DNA of 64,000 nt from Candidatus Aminicenantota bacterium (lineage in GTDB: Bacteria > Acidobacteriota > Aminicenantia > Aminicenantales > Aminicenantaceae), in NCBI GenBank assembly GCA_016927475.1, contig JAFGMO010000039.1, positions 38,462-102,461 of the forward strand, read 5' to 3'. Position 1 is the stretch's first letter. The number at the start of each line of letters is the position of its first letter. Shown here piece by piece: positions 61,120-64,000 of this stretch. The translations under genes and the position numbers were made by a program. Below the pieces are notes generated by a model. It saw only the letters and a program-made list of their open reading frames with translations, made no database searches and was not told where the DNA came from.

Positions 61120-63051
61120 TTGAAACGGACAAGATGGAAATCAGCAACCGTAATATTCTTCTTCTCTTTTTTGGCCTGTTTCGTCTCGGCACAACAAATT
61201 CCGGAAACCAGACCTCCTGATATTCCAGTCCAGGCTGAAAAATCCGATTTGGAAGCTTTTGTCGACGGCATCTTGACCGTCCAGCTTAAGGAAAATCACA
61301 TCGCCGGAGCCGTTTTTTGTGCGGTTGAAGATGGAAAGATAATCCTTAGCAAAGGATACGGATTTGCGGATGTCGGCAAAAAAATTTCCGTCAGTCCCGA
61401 AAAAACCCTTTTCCGGGTAGGATCCATCTCTAAACTTTTTACCTGGACGGCCGTCATGCAGCTTGTCGAGCAGGGAAAAATCGATCTGAACGCTGACATA
61501 AATACTTATCTGAGTTTATTCAAAGTCCCTCCGACCTATCCCGAGCCCATTACCATGACCCAACTCATGAGCCATACGGCCGGTTTAGAAGAGTTGGGGA
61601 CATCATTTGCCGTGAGAAATCCTGAAGATTTAGAATCCCTGGAGAAATTTCTGGCTGAGAATATGCCGGCTCGTATCTTTCCCCCGGGGAAACTCGCGGC
61701 ATATTCCAATTATGGATCTGCTCTAGCCGGATATATCGTCGAAATCGTATCCGGTATTCCTTTTGAAGAATACATCGAAAAAAATATCTTTAAACCTCTG
61801 GGCATGGTCCATGCATCATTTCGTCAGCCCCTGCCCTCCACTTTGGCTGAAGACATGTCCACCGGTTACAAGTATAATAACGGGACCTTTGTACCGAAAG
61901 ATTTTGAACTGCTTAACGGCTTAGCTCCAGCGGGATCCTTGAGCGCCAGCGCAAATGCCATGGCCAAATTTGTGATTGCCCATCTTCAGGATGGAGCTTT
62001 TGAAGGAAACCGTATCCTTGAAGAAAAAACGGCCCGGCTGATGCATTCCCGCCTCTTCAGCCACGATCCCCGTCTAAACGGGAACGCCCATGGTTTCTGG
62101 GAACTCACCCGCAACAATATTCATGCCTTATCACACGGCGGGGATACGATGTATTTCCATTCCAAACTGGTGCTTATTCCAGAAAAGGGTTTTGGATTTT
62201 TTATTTCCTATAACAGTATTGGGGGAAGCGGCGCGCCTACATCTCAGCTAACCGAAGCCCTGATAGACCGCTATTATCCCGCGGATGAAAGACCGGACAT
62301 TTCCCCTCCGGAAGATTTTCAGAAAAGAGCGGAAAAATACACCGGCGTTTACGGTTTGACCCGTGTTAATGAAACCGCCCTGACAAAAATAATGAAGCTC
62401 ATCATGACATTCAAAGTCAGGGCGACGGAAAACAACACCCTTGCCGTGACCATTATGGGTGGAGAAACAACGCAGTACGTTGAGATCGGCCCCCATTATT
62501 TCCGCGAACGGGACGGCCAGGGGATACTTCTTTTCAAAGAAAACAAGGAAGAGAAGATCATTCATGCTTTTCTCTCTAAGGCCCCCATGGCCGCGGGCAT
62601 CCGGCTCTCCGGAACCCAAACGCCGATGTTCAATCTCGCCTGGTTCATCGTCACCCTCCTTTTCCTGGTTTCGATTATAGTCTGGCCGGTAGGTGCTATA
62701 AGGCGAAAAATCTGTAAACCGAATACGGAAAAGCCAAAGGCCCCCGCATCAGCCAGATGGCTGGCCGGAAGCGCGTCCATTCTCTGCGGGATTTTCCTCA
62801 TCGGCATGCTGAGTTATGTTATCAACTATGAAAAACTATTTTTCGGAATCCCCCTCGGCATGAAGGTCCTGCTCGTTCTGCCGCTTGCGGCCGCAATCAT
62901 GACTATAGGTGTTCTGATTTGTACCCTGCGTGCCTGGTGGAGGGGATACTGGACCCGTTGCGGACGATGGCATTATACGTTCGTTTTCCTGGCCCTCTTG
63001 TCCTTCTTCCTGTTCTTGAATACCTGGAATCTTCTGGGTTTCAAGTTCTGA
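61120..63051 (+). CDS. membrane-anchored serine hydrolase (beta-lactamase class C family), TTG start
   Basis: A 643-residue protein. Signal peptide at 1-24 (VIFFFSFLACFVSA); catalytic S-x-x-K in VGSISKLFTWTA near residue 108; Y-x-N in YSNYGSALAGYIVEI near 206; third motif LSHGGDTMYFH. Four hydrophobic spans follow in the last 140 residues (LAWFIVTLLFLVSIIVWPVGAI and others), so the enzyme domain is exported and anchored. The TTG at 61120 has AGGAGGGAG 3-12 bases upstream. Esterase, peptidase or cell-wall amidase are all possible. It is the second class C-type enzyme in the window, not close in sequence to that at 29155. Confidence 0.86.
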   Translation: MKRTRWKSATVIFFFSFLACFVSAQQIPETRPPDIPVQAEKSDLEAFVDGILTVQLKENHIAGAVFCAVEDGKIILSKGYGFADVGKKISVSPEKTLFRVGSISKLFTWTAVMQLVEQGKIDLNADINTYLSLFKVPPTYPEPITMTQLMSHTAGLEELGTSFAVRNPEDLESLEKFLAENMPARIFPPGKLAAYSNYGSALAGYIVEIVSGIPFEEYIEKNIFKPLGMVHASFRQPLPSTLAEDMSTGYKYNNGTFVPKDFELLNGLAPAGSLSASANAMAKFVIAHLQDGAFEGNRILEEKTARLMHSRLFSHDPRLNGNAHGFWELTRNNIHALSHGGDTMYFHSKLVLIPEKGFGFFISYNSIGGSGAPTSQLTEALIDRYYPADERPDISPPEDFQKRAEKYTGVYGLTRVNETALTKIMKLIMTFKVRATENNTLAVTIMGGETTQYVEIGPHYFRERDGQGILLFKENKEEKIIHAFLSKAPMAAGIRLSGTQTPMFNLAWFIVTLLFLVSIIVWPVGAIRRKICKPNTEKPKAPASARWLAGSASILCGIFLIGMLSYVINYEKLFFGIPLGMKVLLVLPLAAAIMTIGVLICTLRAWWRGYWTRCGRWHYTFVFLALLSFFLFLNTWNLLGFKF

Positions 63052-63302
63052 CACGCCCCCGAAATTTTCAAGAATATCCATCCAACATTTCAAAATCCTT
63101 GATTTTCAATCGCTGTCCTAGCCTCTGAGCGTAACCTCGATGTTGATAACAAAAGTCCGATCCATAAAACACTGCCGTGGATAGAGAAAAAAAACTGGTC
63201 AGGCAAAGCAGGGAAAATAGACTTCTTCTTGCAGTATCAGGCGGGCATCACATAAGATAGAAAGGTGAAAAATTTCCATCTAATATTAACACGTATTATT
63301 CA

Positions 63303-63400
63303 CGAGCCAAGCTTGCCGCAGATGTGAGACGTCAGCCTGTGAAGCTGTGCTTGGCACCGCGAACAGGCTGCAACAAAGCAGATGCGGTAAGCTTGGCTCG
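63303..63400 (+). other. 98-base structured inverted-repeat element
   Basis: The ends CGAGCCAAGCTTGCCGCA (63303-63320) and TGCGGTAAGCTTGGCTCG (63383-63400) are an 18-bp stem with one C/A mismatch on DNA that becomes G-U in RNA transcribed from the plus strand. Inside, CAGCCTGT pairs with ACAGGCTG (8 bp), and at the tip GTGC-ttg-GCAC pairs. The stacked stems make a long cruciform or RNA hairpin. No T tract follows, so it is not a standard terminator. Possible roles: regulatory RNA, REP-type element, recombination site remnant. Confidence 0.6.
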
Positions 63401-63411
63401 CCCGAAAGGAG

Positions 63412-63424
63412 AATTTGGCCGACA
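63412..63424 (-). repeat. partial inverted copy of the repeat core (AATTTGGCCGACA)
   Basis: The 13 bases are the exact reverse complement of TGTCGGCCAAATT at 63515-63527, 90 bases away. Together they form the only inverted pair of this repeat in the window. Confidence 0.55.
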
Positions 63425-63514
63425 TTTTATATAAATGGTCATGGAAAATGTTTCATCATCAATGTTTCCAGAAAATTCCATTAAATGACACATTCAATTG
63501 AAATTGGCTATTCG

Positions 63515-63542
63515 TGTCGGCCAAATTTTTGAATAATGCATG
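63515..63542 (+). repeat. intergenic repeat copy D
   Basis: TGTCGGCCAAATTTTTGAAT then AATGCATG. It ends 20 bases before the ATG of the CGGC protein. See the finding on the repeat family. Confidence 0.6.
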
Positions 63543-63562
63543 TTATTTGGGAGGTACTATTC

Positions 63563-63931
63563 ATGTCATCTTTTGATTCCTTTGACAGAAGAAGTTTTTT
63601 ACACCGCTCATTCGTCGGGGCAGCAGGGCTCGGCCTGAGCTCGCTTCCGGGAAGCAAAAAATCCGGTTTCAACCGCAGCCGGATTTTCTCGGCCCTGAGT
63701 GAAGGAAATTCATCAAAAAAAATCGGCATCATAATCTGCAGACGTTATGATTCCTGCGGAGGCGGAAAATGCCTGCGTTCCATACGCGAAAGAGTGGGAG
63801 GTTTCGCCCGTTATCCCAAGGAGATGCCCGTTGAACTTGTCGGCTTCGGTCAGTGCGGAGGATGTCCCGGCGTGAACGTGGAATATGTCCCCGCCGAAAT
63901 GAAAAAAAACGGACTGGTTTATGGTATGTGA
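63563..63931 (+). pseudogene. CGGC domain protein with Tat signal, 3' end lost at a junction
   Basis: A 122-residue open frame. It starts MSSFDSFDRRSFLHRSFVGAAG, a twin-arginine signal motif (RR at 9-10), with GGGAGGT before the ATG at 63563. The body matches the CGGC domain: KIGIIICRRYDSCGGGKCLRSIRERVGGFARYP and VELVGFGQCGGCPGVNVEYVPAEMKKNG. Homologues continue after this point (helix and a final Cys-containing strand), but here the frame goes on only as LVYGM then stop, while the minus strand from 63920 onwards encodes DnaE. The gene is therefore truncated by rearrangement or misassembly. Four of the Cys that probably bind metal are kept. Confidence 0.7.
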
Positions 63932-64000
63932 GATGAGCCTGTCCAGTTTTTTCCCGTACTCGGCCAGGGGATGTCCGGTAATATAAAAACCCAGGGCATC
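63920..64000 (-). pseudogene. dnaE (DNA polymerase III alpha) internal fragment
   Basis: Reading the minus strand from base 64000 gives DALGFYITGHPLAEYGKKLDRLISHTI, the EALGFYxxGHPL segment found in the C-terminal half of DnaE before its OB domain. After HTI (63928-63920) the family similarity ends, and the frame continues through the antisense of the CGGC gene to a stop. Only this fragment is visible; the rest lies to the right of the window, if it is intact. Confidence 0.65.

Larger units (their letters stand above)
63052..63562. other. 511-base non-coding stretch with a large hairpin and repeats
   Basis: No supported gene between the serine hydrolase and the CGGC protein. It contains the 98-base inverted-repeat element at 63303-63400, a 13-bp inverted repeat pair AATTTGGCCGACA (63412-63424) and TGTCGGCCAAATT (63515-63527), and copy D of the 28-base repeat. 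The remainder (63052-63300) is AT-rich and without visible signals apart from AAAATC-ctt-GATTTT near 63093. Confidence 0.55.

Noticed and set aside
1..64000. CRISPR array, insertion sequence, rRNA operon or prophage
   Set aside because: No regularly spaced direct repeats, transposase, rRNA-like sequence or phage structural gene was seen on either strand.

Overview
This window looks like a chromosome segment from a diderm (outer-membrane) bacterium, probably Acidobacteriota or Aminicenantota-like. Evidence for the outer membrane is LptD and LpxD. Evidence for the affiliation is a protein with the VWFA-related domain typical of Acidobacteria, together with the general gene content. The taxonomic call is inference. 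Genes are dense, many overlap by 4-20 bases, and TTG, GTG and even ATT starts occur.

Layout. (1) 1-6.3 kb, minus strand: lptD followed by nucleotide-sugar genes (long RmlA, RmlC-like, RmlB, two GDP-mannose-type dehydratases/reductases), i.e. surface-polysaccharide precursors. (2) 6.4-12.4 kb, plus strand: a split F0 operon (AtpZ-like, AtpI, a, c; no F1 genes follow) whose c subunit carries the Na+-binding residues, then YihY, LpxD and a secreted sulfatase-fold/TPR protein. (3) 12.4-30.6 kb, mostly minus: aminotransferases, secreted proteins (VWFA, GH36-like, NTF2-like), a glgA-trxA-trxB operon, tlyA-nadK, a barrel protein and a serine hydrolase. (4) 30.9-44.1 kb, minus: a long housekeeping cluster, tRNA-Val(GAC), thrS, infC, rpmI, rplT, pheS, pheT, coiled-coil protein, zapA, a candidate 6S RNA locus, rny, ymdB, xseA, xseB, dxs. 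A near-consensus promoter lies in front of the tRNA. (5) 45-54 kb, plus: a cyclic-2,3-diphosphoglycerate-synthetase-like GTPase with carbamate kinase and ornithine carbamoyltransferase, a large unrecognised charged protein, and a three-gene cassette that fits trans-3-hydroxy-L-proline breakdown. (6) 54-60.9 kb, mostly minus: a SelB-like protein lacking the GTPase half, RNase R, coaX, a degenerate receiver-domain protein and unknowns. (7) 61-64 kb: a membrane-anchored serine hydrolase, a 500-base non-coding stretch with a 98-base hairpin and short repeats, and a Tat-signal CGGC protein whose reading frame breaks abruptly into an inverted dnaE fragment.

Main points for a second look: the G-domain-less SelB homologue behind RNase R; the cPGS/arcC/argF plus hydroxyproline region; the Na+-type c subunit in a split atp operon; the ATT start and 62-base overlap of infC; PheT lacking its tRNA-binding OB domain; a family of about 28-base intergenic repeats (TGTCGGCCAAATTTATGAAT core) found at four sites; and the CGGC/dnaE junction at about 63915.
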